Notes: generated by a model not told the origin, from the sequence alone. DNA of 13,989 bases from Oscillospiraceae bacterium (GCA_029067025.1 JAIEFH010000097.1:1-13989), one strand, 5' to 3'. Shown: positions 1-6,876, counted from the stretch's first letter. Translations and numbers: made by a program.

Positions 1-609
1 GGACAGGGCCAGCAGAACGACTCCCACGATTGCCGCAATGAAAGGCAGCGCGGCGATTTGGGCGGGGGTGGGCTCCCCCAGGGTTTTGAGCCACTCCAGG
101 CCCCCCAGCGGGAACAGGAACACCATGAACGCGAGTACCATGACACCCAACACCCCATACAGCATGAACCGGGCCCGCTCGGGGCCGAACTTGTACAGCA
201 GGGGCAGCAGAACCGCGTTGACCAGCACCGCGATAAAGCCCAGAACCGAGCAGGAGGCCAGGTAGGAAAGGGGATTCTCAAGGCGGCCTACGGCGAACAT
301 GACGATTCCTCCCGCCGCCGAGATGGCCAGGCTGGCCAGACACAGAAGCACCACCGCCGCATACCGGGCGGCCACTGTTTTGGTGCGGCCCACCGGCAGG
401 GCAAGGCCATAGATGTCCCACTTGGCCTGCTGGTCGTAGGCAAAGACATTCATGGGCAGCATGCAGGCCAGCACCATGATCATACCGCCAAATAAGCTCG
501 CGTCCCAGAATCCAGAGAAGGAGAGCACGGCGTAAATGGCCGCCACCAGCAAAAAGCTTCGGATGGATCTGCGCAAAATCATAAAATCCTTCAAAATCAA
601 ACCGGTCAT
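1..609 (-). CDS. ABC-2 type transporter permease (partial, C-terminus beyond window)
   Basis: Membrane half of an ABC exporter encoded with the ATPase upstream; substrate unknown. The reading frame is open from an ATG at 609 to the window edge, giving 203 residues without a stop, so the C-terminus is missing. Hydrophobic segments lie near residues 18-32, 40-56, 82-108, 118-138, 148-168 and 188-203. The pattern W64..Y67..LPVGR75 followed by RY83 before a membrane helix is typical of the small ABC-2 permeases found beside YtrA/YtrB-like genes. The ATG overlaps the ATPase stop codon as ATGA (606-609), so translation is probably coupled. The overlap, the hydrophobicity and the cassette order support the call; the subfamily assignment is by pattern only. 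Confidence 0.85.
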   Translation of the reverse strand, partial: MTGLILKDFMILRRSIRSFLLVAAIYAVLSFSGFWDASLFGGMIMVLACMLPMNVFAYDQQAKWDIYGLALPVGRTKTVAARYAAVVLLCLASLAISAAGGIVMFAVGRLENPLSYLASCSVLGFIAVLVNAVLLPLLYKFGPERARFMLYGVLGVMVLAFMVFLFPLGGLEWLKTLGEPTPAQIAALPFIAAIVGVVLLALS

Positions 610-1454
610 GCTTTCTCCCCCTTTACCACGAATACCATCAGTTCGTCCAGCGTCACCGGCTCCACCGTCAGGCGGGGATAGAGGCGCTTGAAGTCGCCCT
701 TGTGCCGGATGAGGGCCTCGGCGGAATACTGGCTTTTCCGGGTGCTGACAATATAGCCCCGGTCTACCTGCTCCAAATCCGCCTTGGTACACACCAGCCG
801 CCCGTAGCTCTCCAGAAGCATATCCTTCTCGTCGCACATCAGCAGCTTGCCCTGGTGGAGGTAGGCGATGTAATCCGCCACCTTCTCCAGGTCGGAAGTG
901 ATGTGGCTGGAGATGAGGATGGCGTGGTCGTCGTCGGAGACAAAGGCCAGGAACTCGTCCAGGATTTCGTCCCGCACCACCGGGTCCAGCCCCGCCGTGG
1001 CCTCGTCCAGCAGCAGCAGGCGGGGCTTATGGGCCAGCGCCGCCGCCAGGGACAGCTTCATCCGCATTCCCCGGGACAGCTCCTTGATATTTTTTGCCCC
1101 GGCCAGGCCGAATTTGTCCAGGTAGTCCGCAAACAGCCCCTTGTCCCAGCCCTTGTACACGTGGCTGAGGACGCTGTTCACGTCCCTCACCCGCAGGTAC
1201 TCGGAGAAAAAGCAGTCGTCCATGACGATGCCGATGTCCTCCTTGGCGTGGTCGGGGGCGGTGCCCAGCAGGGTGACGCTGCCGCCGCTGGGCTTGACGA
1301 TGCCCAGTATGGATTTGATGAGGGTGGTCTTGCCCGCGCCGTTCTCCCCGATGAGGCCCAGGATGGAGCCGCCGGGGACAGTCAGGTCGATGGGGCCAAG
1401 GGTGAAGGTCTTGTATTCCTTCACAAGCCCCTTGATTTCAATACAATTTGTCAT
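606..1454 (-). CDS. ABC transporter ATP-binding protein (YtrB-like)
   Basis: Cytoplasmic ATPase that would power the neighbouring ABC-2 permease. The 282 residues show a Walker A motif GENGAGKTT at 36-44, a signature LSRGM at 126-130 (a variant of LSGGQ), a Walker B LLLLDE at 146-151, a D-loop AGLD at 154-157 and an H-loop histidine at 184 (ISSHI). The last 80 or so residues form the extra C-terminal region usual in drug/peptide-type exporters. The ribosome binding site GAGGAG lies inside the last codons of the GntR gene, 2 bases separate that gene's TAG from this ATG, and the stop overlaps the permease start. These three genes are therefore one transcript. YtrB-type ATPases are linked to cell-wall-antibiotic stress in Bacillus, but the substrate here cannot be read from sequence. 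Confidence 0.95.
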   Translation of the reverse strand: MTNCIEIKGLVKEYKTFTLGPIDLTVPGGSILGLIGENGAGKTTLIKSILGIVKPSGGSVTLLGTAPDHAKEDIGIVMDDCFFSEYLRVRDVNSVLSHVYKGWDKGLFADYLDKFGLAGAKNIKELSRGMRMKLSLAAALAHKPRLLLLDEATAGLDPVVRDEILDEFLAFVSDDDHAILISSHITSDLEKVADYIAYLHQGKLLMCDEKDMLLESYGRLVCTKADLEQVDRGYIVSTRKSQYSAEALIRHKGDFKRLYPRLTVEPVTLDELMVFVVKGEKA

Positions 1455-1456
1455 AA

Positions 1457-1831
1457 CTACTCCTCGCTATACAACGTGTTTAGCATTTCGGTGAGTTCTT
1501 CCAGGCCCACGGCCCCCGCCCGGGCGGCGTCCACCGCCTGGGACAGATGCTCCTCGATCTGGCAGAGGACAGCCTCCCGCCGGGTCTCCCGGTTTTGGAC
1601 GGCCACAAAGCAGCCCTTTCCGGGGACGGTGGTGAGAAAGCCCTCCCGCTCCAGCTCCTCGTAGGCCCGTTTGGTGGTGATGACGGAGATGCGCAGGTCG
1701 CGGGCCAGCAGCCGCATGGAGGGCAGGGCCTCGCCCTCGGGAAGCTGGCCGGAAAGGATGAGCCCTTTCAGTTGGCGGACGATCTGCTCATAGATCGGCA
1801 CGCCGGAGGAATTGCTGATGATGATGTCCAT
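1457..1831 (-). CDS. GntR-family transcriptional repressor, YtrA subfamily
   Basis: Local repressor of the ABC cassette. At 124 residues it is the short YtrA type: an N-terminal winged helix-turn-helix (start MDIIISNSSGVPIYEQI; recognition region about 36-58 with LRISVITTKRAYEELE; wing about 63-77) plus a short helical tail for dimerisation, without the large ligand domain of other GntR proteins. The ATG at 1831 is preceded by AAGAGGTG (1836-1843). It is the first gene after a consensus promoter whose start site is covered by an inverted repeat, which implies autorepression of the whole operon. YtrA-type repressors usually respond to cell-envelope stress; the inducer here is unknown. Confidence 0.95.
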   Translation of the reverse strand: MDIIISNSSGVPIYEQIVRQLKGLILSGQLPEGEALPSMRLLARDLRISVITTKRAYEELEREGFLTTVPGKGCFVAVQNRETRREAVLCQIEEHLSQAVDAARAGAVGLEELTEMLNTLYSEE

Positions 1832-1876
1832 GGTACACCTCTTGGGGAGCCCGCTCGTCAGCGGCCTCCGGAATAT

Positions 1877-1895
1877 TGTATATATACGATATACA
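1877..1895 (-). promoter_or_regulatory. Probable operator of the YtrA-like repressor
   Basis: Inverted repeat TGTATAT-N5-ATATACA immediately downstream of the -10 box and over the expected transcription start. Outer half-sites TGTA...TACA resemble the GTGTA...TACAC half-sites described for YtrA-type regulators, though the spacing here may differ from the Bacillus site. Position and symmetry suggest repressor binding that blocks initiation; this is an inference. Confidence 0.7.
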
Positions 1896-1896
1896 C

Positions 1897-1925
1897 AGTA
1901 TAGACGGGTTATGCCTGTTTGTCAA
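1897..1925 (-). promoter_or_regulatory. Sigma-A promoter of the GntR-ABC operon
   Basis: On the minus strand, TTGACA (1920-1925), a 17-base spacer and TATACT (1897-1902). The -35 box is a perfect consensus and the -10 box has one mismatch, the strongest promoter match in the window. Transcription should start near 1890, inside the operator that follows. Confidence 0.85.
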
Positions 1926-1955
1926 TAGGAGAGGGCAAAAAATTTTGCGGAATAT

Positions 1956-1992
1956 AAAACCAGCCTCTTTTGTTAAAAAAGAGGCTGGTTTT
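1956..1992 (-). terminator. Rho-independent terminator of the DUF1836-DegV operon
   Basis: Perfect 16-bp stem (1956-1971 with 1977-1992) and a 5-base loop, 20 bases beyond the degV stop. It separates that operon from the GntR-ABC promoter. The A/T-rich stem ends could serve either strand, but only minus-strand genes flank it. Confidence 0.9.
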
Positions 1993-2011
1993 TGATAGTT
2001 TATGTGGATCT

Positions 2012-2884
2012 TCAGCGGTGCTTCCCCATGAAGAATAGGGCCACGCACCCCGGCCCGGTGTGGGCGCCGATGACGGGGCCGATGGAGTTGATGATGATCT
2101 CCTTGGTGCCGTAGCGCACCTTGATCGTGTCCGCCACGAACCGGGCGTCCTCGATGCAGTCGCTGTTGCTGATGAACATGGTCTGGGACGCGGGGTCCTC
2201 GGCCAGCTCGCCCACCTTGTCCACCAGGGCGTTCAGCGACGCCTTGCGGCCCCGGGCGGTGTCCACCTTGATGAGGTGGCCCTCGTTATCCACGTGCATG
2301 ACGGGCTTGATCTGGAGCATGGTGCCCACCACGGCGGTGGCGGCGGACACCCGCCCGCCCTTCTTCAGGAAGAACAGGTCGTTGACGGTGAACCAGTGGC
2401 ACTGGCTGAGCTTGTTGGCCTCCACCCAGTCCCGCACTTCCTCGATGGACTTGCCCTCCTGGCGCAGCTTGCCCGCCTGGTACACCAGCATCCCCTGGCC
2501 CAGGGAGGCGCACAGGGTGTCCACGGCGTACACCTTGCGGTCAGGGTACTGCTCCGCCAGCTCGTCCGCGGCAATTTTAAAGGAGTTGTAGGTGGTGGAC
2601 AGCCCCGAGGAGAAGGCCAGCACCAGCACGTCCTTCCCCTGCTTCAAGACGGCCTCGATGGCGTCCGTGGCCTCGCCCACGTTGACGGCGTTGGTGGTGG
2701 CCATCAGGCCCTCCTTCTGCTTGCCGTAGAAGGTTTCGGGGGCCATCTCGCGGTTATCCGGGTAATTCCGATAGGTCTTGCCATCCATGATGAAGGCCAG
2801 GGGGAGCACTTCCAGCTCCAGCTCCTTCACCAGGCTGTCGGGCAGGTCGCAGGACGAATCGGTGATGATGACATAGTTGCTCAT
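2012..2884 (-). CDS. DegV family fatty-acid-binding protein (FakB-like)
   Basis: DegV/FakB proteins bind a fatty acid and present it to the FakA kinase, so that exogenous fatty acids enter phospholipid synthesis as acyl phosphates. The 290-residue product has the family blocks in order: N-terminal TDSSCDLP (8-15), ATTNAVN (62-68, the place of the usual TSQPS loop), FSSGLSTTYN (91-100), FFLKKGGRVS (171-180), KPVM (193-196) and the C-terminal GPVIGAHTGPGC (269-280) that closes over the acyl carboxylate. The start is the ATG at 2884, preceded by GGAGGAA 7 bases upstream; an in-frame TTG five codons earlier overlaps that ribosome binding site and is rejected. It is last in a minus-strand operon. 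No FakA gene lies nearby, which is common because one kinase serves several FakB proteins. Ligand specificity is not predictable here. Confidence 0.93.
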   Translation of the reverse strand: MSNYVIITDSSCDLPDSLVKELELEVLPLAFIMDGKTYRNYPDNREMAPETFYGKQKEGLMATTNAVNVGEATDAIEAVLKQGKDVLVLAFSSGLSTTYNSFKIAADELAEQYPDRKVYAVDTLCASLGQGMLVYQAGKLRQEGKSIEEVRDWVEANKLSQCHWFTVNDLFFLKKGGRVSAATAVVGTMLQIKPVMHVDNEGHLIKVDTARGRKASLNALVDKVGELAEDPASQTMFISNSDCIEDARFVADTIKVRYGTKEIIINSIGPVIGAHTGPGCVALFFMGKHR

Positions 2885-2915
2885 GGTCAGTTCCTCCAAA
2901 GCTAAAATTAATATA

Positions 2916-2935
2916 AAAGGCGGTCAAGCCGCTTT
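2916..2935 (-). terminator. Weak hairpin after the phosphoesterase gene
   Basis: A GCGG/CCGC stem with a 5-base loop and imperfect A-U extension overlaps the stop codon of the 2H phosphoesterase gene and is followed on the minus strand by TTTTATATT. It may attenuate rather than end transcription into degV. A poor promoter (TTGACC-N17-TAGCTT) overlaps it. Confidence 0.35.
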
Positions 2936-3642
2936 CACATATCCGCCCAATAGTGGTTCATATCTGAAAACAACTGATATTCAAGCGTTTCCGCGGAGAG
3001 CTCCAAGGAGAGCTTCTCCCGCTGTCCGACCTCTGCCACCGCTTGGCGAAGCTTTTCCGTCAATTCCGCGGTGACCGTCCCCGGGCGAAAATAGGCCACG
3101 GTTACATGGGGCGTAAGCGGGTAGCCCAGAGGGACGACCTCTTGAAACAGCTCGTAATAGGCCATCAGCCTCGCGCAGCTTGTCTCGTCGGCGGGGGCAA
3201 ATCCCAAAACCATACTGGTATTTACCATGTTAAACAGCGCTGTCGAGCGGAGGCGGATTGTCTCACTCTTTTCTGAGATCTGCTTCAGGCACGTCAATGC
3301 CGGTTCCCGCGCGCGGGCAATGCGGTTACTCAGGTCTTGAGCGGGCGTTCCGCTCAGCAGATCATGCAGCGTAATATGAAAGGACGACGCCTCCAGCGGT
3401 TCCGCCAGCGCGGGGCCGCAGAGCTGGTACAGCCGTTTCTGGATCAAGCCAATCTGCCGCTGGATATGCTCCGGGATGGGAAACACCACAGTGTTCCCCA
3501 TAAACGGTTTCATTTCTCCGTCAACGCCCACTTTCAAGGGCAGGTTGGCGTTGGTTTCAAATCCGCCGCTGTGCGGCAGGCTGTCCGAAACAAATCCGGA
3601 GGTACGGGCCTGGAACGCGGATAGACTTTCTAATTCCTTCAT
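2935..3642 (-). CDS. 2H phosphoesterase superfamily protein
   Basis: A 235-residue protein with two H-x-T-x motifs in hydrophobic strands: HITL at 89-92 and HVTV at 179-182 (context PLTPHVTVAYFRPG). This pair is the hallmark of the 2H (LigT/CPDase-like) superfamily, whose members open cyclic phosphodiesters on RNA ends, tRNA-splicing by-products or small nucleotides; the substrate here is unknown. The N-terminal 50 residues (SGFVSDSLPHSGGFETNAN) form an extension not needed for the fold. The start chosen is the ATG at 3642, 10 bases after the DUF1836 stop and behind a modest GAGAAG site; a longer frame would run into that gene. GC content is visibly lower than in both operon neighbours (hand counts of two 60-base lines gave 27 and 32 G+C, against 43 in one degV line), hinting at later insertion. 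Confidence 0.8.
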   Translation of the reverse strand: MKELESLSAFQARTSGFVSDSLPHSGGFETNANLPLKVGVDGEMKPFMGNTVVFPIPEHIQRQIGLIQKRLYQLCGPALAEPLEASSFHITLHDLLSGTPAQDLSNRIARAREPALTCLKQISEKSETIRLRSTALFNMVNTSMVLGFAPADETSCARLMAYYELFQEVVPLGYPLTPHVTVAYFRPGTVTAELTEKLRQAVAEVGQREKLSLELSAETLEYQLFSDMNHYWADM

Positions 3643-3652
3643 TGTGCGCTTC

Positions 3653-4186
3653 TCACTTCTTTTTCTTGAGAAGATCCTCGTGTCCCGTGCGCTGGGCCAG
3701 GATGGCCAGGGTCCTGTGGGCGGCAAGCCCATAGGCGTAGCTGCGCATGGCCAGGTCCAGCACCAGCTTGGGCAGGTCTTGGTCGGTCACGTCCTCGTCG
3801 ATGTGCTCGGCGGTGCCCGTCATGGCCTCGTCCAGATAGCGGCAGAAATACTCATACTGCTTGTCCGGCGAACGCATCTCCCGGCCCACGGTGGTCAGCA
3901 CCTTCATCTCCCGCACCGACATGACCTGCTTCAAGGCGCTGATGGCGGTGAGATAGGCCAGATGCTCCTGGCCGTATTTTTTCCCATTGGCCCGCTCCAC
4001 CAAACCGTCCTTGATATAATTGTTAATCATGGCGGAGGTGAGGGGGTCGCCGTCGCCAATGGAGATCATCTGCCGGGACAGGTAGGACACCACCTGGTCC
4101 ATGTACAGCGGGATGTCGGGCAGCTCGTCCCAGCCGTCTGGGCGCTGATCAGTCAACTGCTGCTTCAGTTCGGCCAGCTCCTCCAT
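3653..4186 (-). CDS. DUF1836 domain-containing protein (predicted helix-turn-helix regulator)
   Basis: A 177-residue protein matching the DUF1836 pattern: LPDIPLYMDQVVSYLSRQM (22-40), then LTSAMINNYIKDGLV (49-63) and KKYGQEHLAYLTAISALKQVMS (69-90). These resemble the MerR-like winged helix with an asparagine-tyrosine recognition helix, so DNA binding is likely, but no member's target is known to me. The C-terminal half is helical and ends in KKKK. The ATG at 4186 has GGAGGG 7 bases upstream; the in-frame TTG at 4201 overlaps that site and is rejected. It is the first gene after a good promoter, and the phosphoesterase and DegV genes follow closely, so it may regulate its own operon. Confidence 0.85.
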   Translation of the reverse strand: MEELAELKQQLTDQRPDGWDELPDIPLYMDQVVSYLSRQMISIGDGDPLTSAMINNYIKDGLVERANGKKYGQEHLAYLTAISALKQVMSVREMKVLTTVGREMRSPDKQYEYFCRYLDEAMTGTAEHIDEDVTDQDLPKLVLDLAMRSYAYGLAAHRTLAILAQRTGHEDLLKKKK

Positions 4187-4214
4187 GAAACGTCCCTCCA
4201 ATCTGATAGCTGGA

Positions 4215-4243
4215 ATTATATCACATCATTTTGGAGACGTAAA
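4215..4243 (-). promoter_or_regulatory. Sigma-A promoter of the DUF1836-phosphoesterase-DegV operon
   Basis: Minus strand TTTACG (4238-4243), 17-base spacer, TATAAT (4215-4220) with a TGA extended -10 just before it. The -10 box is perfect consensus. The start site would be about 20 bases before the coding start. Confidence 0.8.
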
Positions 4244-4275
4244 GAGGAAAAGCAGAAAAAAGCCGCCCGTGATAC

Positions 4276-4305
4276 AAAGGGCCCCCGCCGCGGCGGAGGC
4301 CCTTT
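4276..4305 (-). terminator. Rho-independent terminator of the SLH protein gene
   Basis: A 15-bp self-complementary GC-rich stem about 10 bases after the SLH gene's stop. Its one non-Watson-Crick pair is a G-U wobble when transcribed from the minus strand but a C-A mismatch from the plus strand, which fits minus-strand use. The following U-run is short. Confidence 0.85.
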
Positions 4306-4316
4306 TGCGCGCTGGT

Positions 4317-5369
4317 TCAGTTGTTGTAGGCCCGGTAGAGGAACGCCGCGATCTCGCCGCGGTTGCATACCCTGTCCGGGGCAAAGGTATCGCTGCCGCC
4401 GTAGCCCTTGGTCACGCCCTTCTCCACGGCCCAGGATACCGCGTCGGCATAAGACGCGCCGGCGGCCACATCGGAGAAGCTGGCGGCCGTCTTGGCTTCC
4501 TGCCTGCCCAGGGCCTGCCAGATATACCGCACGGCCTGGGCTCGGGTGCACAGAGCGCCCGGGTTGAAAGAGGTGTCGATCAGGCCCTTCTCGTAGGCCC
4601 AATTGACGGCGTCCTGGTAGTAGGCGGCCACGGTAATAGGGGCTTTGGCGGCCTGCGGCTTGCCCTCGGCCCGCCACAGGAAGGTCAGGATCTGGGTGTG
4701 GGGGCATCCCACAGTGGGGGCGAAGGTGGCGGAGCCGCCGTAGCCGTTGGTGATCTTCTTCTCCACAGCCCAGGCCACTTCCTTCTCAAACCAGCTGGGC
4801 ACGTCGGTAAAGGCAAAAACTGGCTTGGGGGTGGACGCGGGGGTAGAGACCGGGTCGGTAGTAGGCTCGGGCACTGGGACCGAGGCTTGACCAGCGCCCG
4901 GATAACGCGTAATTATGTAGTCAGCGGCTTGAATCTGGGCGGAAGTCAGCGTGCGCCCCCAGTGGACGGAGCGGTTGTAATTGCCTTCCGCGATTACCAC
5001 GGAGTTGTCATGGACCTCCAGTACGATCACGCTGTGGGAATTATTGTCGATGCGAAGAATATCGCCCACCCGGATGTCGGAAAATGTGAACTGCGTCAGT
5101 TTTCTGGCCGGAAGGGTGCCGAAGGCGGCGTCGCTGAGCATAAAGGCGAAGCCCGCGCAGCCATACCCGCCGGAAAAAATGCCGCCGTGCCAGCCGTAGT
5201 AGTTGTCGTTTGTCCAGGGCGTGCCGTCCGGGTACTGCTCCTTCAGGGCGATCATGGACTGGTACACCTGCTGGGGATTCAGCGCCGACGCGGCGCTGGC
5301 CGTTCCCTGCGCCGTCAGTCCCGCCAGCAGGATAAACACCAGGAACGCTGATAAAAACCGTTTCTTCAT
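4317..5369 (-). CDS. Secreted CHAP-like cysteine hydrolase with three SLH repeats
   Basis: A 350-residue exported protein. Residues 1-27 are a signal peptide (MKKR, hydrophobic core, cleavage near TASA-A). Residues about 45-155 look like a CHAP/NlpC-P60-type cysteine amidase: GGYGCAGFAFMLSDAAFG with candidate nucleophile Cys71, RVGDILRI (100-107), SHSVIVLEV with His112, and a VVIAEGNYN block (124-132). A Pro/Thr linker (160-184) leads to three S-layer-homology repeats at about 187-234, 248-286 and 298-347; repeats 1 and 3 share GYGGS.TFAP. SLH domains hold proteins on secondary cell-wall polysaccharide, so this is probably a wall-anchored peptidoglycan hydrolase. Start ATG 5369 sits behind AAAGGAGAG; an upstream in-frame start at 5393 precedes that site and is rejected. 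It forms a single-gene unit with its own promoter and terminator. Catalytic activity is inferred, not shown. Confidence 0.88.
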   Translation of the reverse strand: MKKRFLSAFLVFILLAGLTAQGTASAASALNPQQVYQSMIALKEQYPDGTPWTNDNYYGWHGGIFSGGYGCAGFAFMLSDAAFGTLPARKLTQFTFSDIRVGDILRIDNNSHSVIVLEVHDNSVVIAEGNYNRSVHWGRTLTSAQIQAADYIITRYPGAGQASVPVPEPTTDPVSTPASTPKPVFAFTDVPSWFEKEVAWAVEKKITNGYGGSATFAPTVGCPHTQILTFLWRAEGKPQAAKAPITVAAYYQDAVNWAYEKGLIDTSFNPGALCTRAQAVRYIWQALGRQEAKTAASFSDVAAGASYADAVSWAVEKGVTKGYGGSDTFAPDRVCNRGEIAAFLYRAYNN

Positions 5370-5407
5370 GGTGACTCTCTCCTTTTTGGGCATATGCGCT
5401 CCCTCTT

Positions 5408-5435
5408 ATTATAATGGTGGAGGAGAAAAATGCAA
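5408..5435 (-). promoter_or_regulatory. Putative sigma-A promoter of the SLH hydrolase gene
   Basis: Minus strand TATAAT at 5408-5413 with a weak -35, TTGCAT at 5430-5435, and a 16-base spacer. The -10 is perfect and correctly placed about 40 bases before the start codon; the -35 is poor. Confidence 0.6.
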
Positions 5436-5452
5436 GAGGTATATCTGCCCAT

Positions 5453-5478
5453 AAAAAAGCGGCCCGCGAGGGCCGCTT
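5453..5478 (-). terminator. Rho-independent terminator after the 154-residue protein gene
   Basis: A 9-bp perfect stem AAGCGGCCC/GGGCCGCTT with a 4-base loop, followed on the minus strand by six T. It begins about 10 bases past the stop codon at 5488 and ends the YihY-unknown transcript. Confidence 0.92.
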
Positions 5479-5487
5479 CCCTTATGT

Positions 5488-5952
5488 TCAGGTTTCCTCC
5501 GCCAGCCGTCCCAGCAGCAGCGCCACCCCCGCCTCCGCCAGCAGCAGGTCGGGGGAGCCGCCGTCGTAGGGAAGGACGAGCTCCTGCCGGTCCACGGCTT
5601 TGCCGTCCAAGTCGATAAACTCCCGCTGCACCGCCACCGAGGCCCGCTGTCCGTCCAGGCTGGACAGGGTGAGGGTGTTCCGGCTGGACGCGCCGTAGCT
5701 GAGTACCACGCCCGCGGGCAGGGCCCGGGTCAGGGCGGACCGTCCGCCGGGGAGCAGGGCGGTGCGGCAGTTGAGGGCTCCCGCCCCCGCCCAGCCGGTG
5801 GCCCCGGGGGAGACGATGAGCAGATCCAGGGTGAGCCCCGCCAGCAGCGCCGGGTGACGGCAGGCCCGCACCAAGGTCTGGGTGCCCTCCGCCAGACGGC
5901 TCACCCGTTCCGCAAGTCCCTCGTCCCGCTCCCACACGCCGATCTGCCACAT
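5488..5952 (-). CDS. Conserved-looking hypothetical protein, function unknown
   Basis: I do not recognise a named family for this 154-residue protein. It is acidic to neutral, with no signal peptide or membrane helix. Features visible: MWQIGVWERD start, a hydrophobic strand LDLLIVSPGA (42-51), a cysteine at 62 (NCRTALLPGG), a SYGASSRNTLTLSSLDG block (85-101), a VAVQREFIDLDG stretch (106-117) and a leucine-rich end. The alternation of short strands and helices suggests a compact alpha/beta fold. The ATG at 5952 has a strong GAGGGGGAGG site 8 bases upstream, and a clear terminator follows, so it is a real gene. It lies 60 bases downstream of yihY on the same strand and is probably cotranscribed with it; a membrane-linked role would be a guess. 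Confidence 0.8.
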   Translation of the reverse strand: MWQIGVWERDEGLAERVSRLAEGTQTLVRACRHPALLAGLTLDLLIVSPGATGWAGAGALNCRTALLPGGRSALTRALPAGVVLSYGASSRNTLTLSSLDGQRASVAVQREFIDLDGKAVDRQELVLPYDGGSPDLLLAEAGVALLLGRLAEET

Positions 5953-6012
5953 ACACCGCGCCTCCCCCTCGTATGTACCCGCCGGGGGATAGTGTGCGCG
6001 GAAAGCGGGATT

Positions 6013-6876
6013 TTATGCGCGGCCCCGCTCCCGGCGGTGGATAAAGAGGACGTAATTCACCACGTTGCCCATGATGAGGATGTTGCCGCACAGGTACAGC
6101 CACACCAGCAGGATGATGACCGAGGCCAGGGAGCCATAGATCAGGGAGTACCGGGTGGAATTGCCCATGAGCAGGGAGAAGATCATGGACGCGATAGCCA
6201 GCGCCGCCGATGCCGCCAGCGCGCCGGGCACCACCGGGGGCCGGGGGTTGTCCAGGGGGGCGGCGAAGCGGTAGAGCAGCAGGATGAACAGGAACACCAT
6301 GGCCAGAAGCAGAAGGTATTTCACCGACTGCCAGACGCCGGACTGCTCCACCAGGTTTTCCAGCCCCGGCGCCCGGCCCAGCAGATGGAAGAACCAGTTG
6401 CCGGTGACCACCACCGCCAGGGACAGGTAGATGGTGGCCAGCAGCAGCACGGAGAACAGGATGCTGGCGATGAGCTGCCACAATCCCCGGAAGGTGGCCC
6501 GGCCGTACAGCTCATGCATGATGTTCATCAAGCCCCGCACGGCGGCGGAGGCGAACAGCACGGTGAGGAACGCGCCGGTGAGCAGCATGACGGTGGACTG
6601 GTTGGTGTCGATATAGATGAGGTAGTCCCGGAAGAGAGCCAGCACCCCCTCCGGCAGGAAGGGGGCGGCCTGCTCCACCAGGGCGGCCAAATCCAGGTGC
6701 AGCTCATTGACAAAGGCGGAGATGCAGATCATGATCGGGAAAAAGGTGAGGATGAGAAAGTAGGCCAGCTCCGCCGCGGCGCGGCTGACGCGCTTGGTGA
6801 AGTACACGTCCGCCACGTCGGTCGCAAAGCGGATGGGCGGGTGGGCGCGCAGCAGCTTGTCCAGCTTTTGTTTCAT
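6013..6876 (-). CDS. YihY/BrkB family inner-membrane protein
   Basis: A 287-residue polytopic membrane protein. Hydrophobic segments lie at about 37-57, 97-117, 135-158, 185-205, 217-237 and 247-271, matching the six-helix YihY/virulence factor BrkB layout. Family signatures are SRAAAELAYFLILTFFPI near 31-48 (usual A..AYY...SLFP), the LMNIMHELYG block (116-125) and YGSLASVIILLVWLYL (247-262), ending in a basic cytoplasmic tail RRERGRA. The family's function is unresolved; an old ribonuclease BN label was a misassignment. Start ATG 6876 is supported by GAGGGGG 8 bases upstream; the longer frame from 6936 would start inside the promoter and is rejected. First gene of a two-gene transcript with the unknown protein downstream. 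Confidence 0.93.
   Translation of the reverse strand: MKQKLDKLLRAHPPIRFATDVADVYFTKRVSRAAAELAYFLILTFFPIMICISAFVNELHLDLAALVEQAAPFLPEGVLALFRDYLIYIDTNQSTVMLLTGAFLTVLFASAAVRGLMNIMHELYGRATFRGLWQLIASILFSVLLLATIYLSLAVVVTGNWFFHLLGRAPGLENLVEQSGVWQSVKYLLLLAMVFLFILLLYRFAAPLDNPRPPVVPGALAASAALAIASMIFSLLMGNSTRYSLIYGSLASVIILLVWLYLCGNILIMGNVVNYVLFIHRRERGRA

Noticed and set aside
2885..2899. Upstream TTG start for DegV (and similarly TTG 4201 for the DUF1836 gene)
   Set aside because: In both cases the alternative codon forms part of the GGAGG ribosome binding site of the internal ATG, which is the better start.
702..2905. Plus-strand open frames over the ABC ATPase and DegV genes
   Set aside because: Shadow frames of strongly supported minus-strand genes, without ribosome binding sites.
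3476..5351. Long plus-strand open frames (3476-4567 and 4185-5351) over the DUF1836, phosphoesterase and SLH genes
   Set aside because: They lie opposite genes with clear family motifs, lack ribosome binding sites, and have Gly/Arg/His-rich compositions typical of antisense frames in GC-rich DNA.
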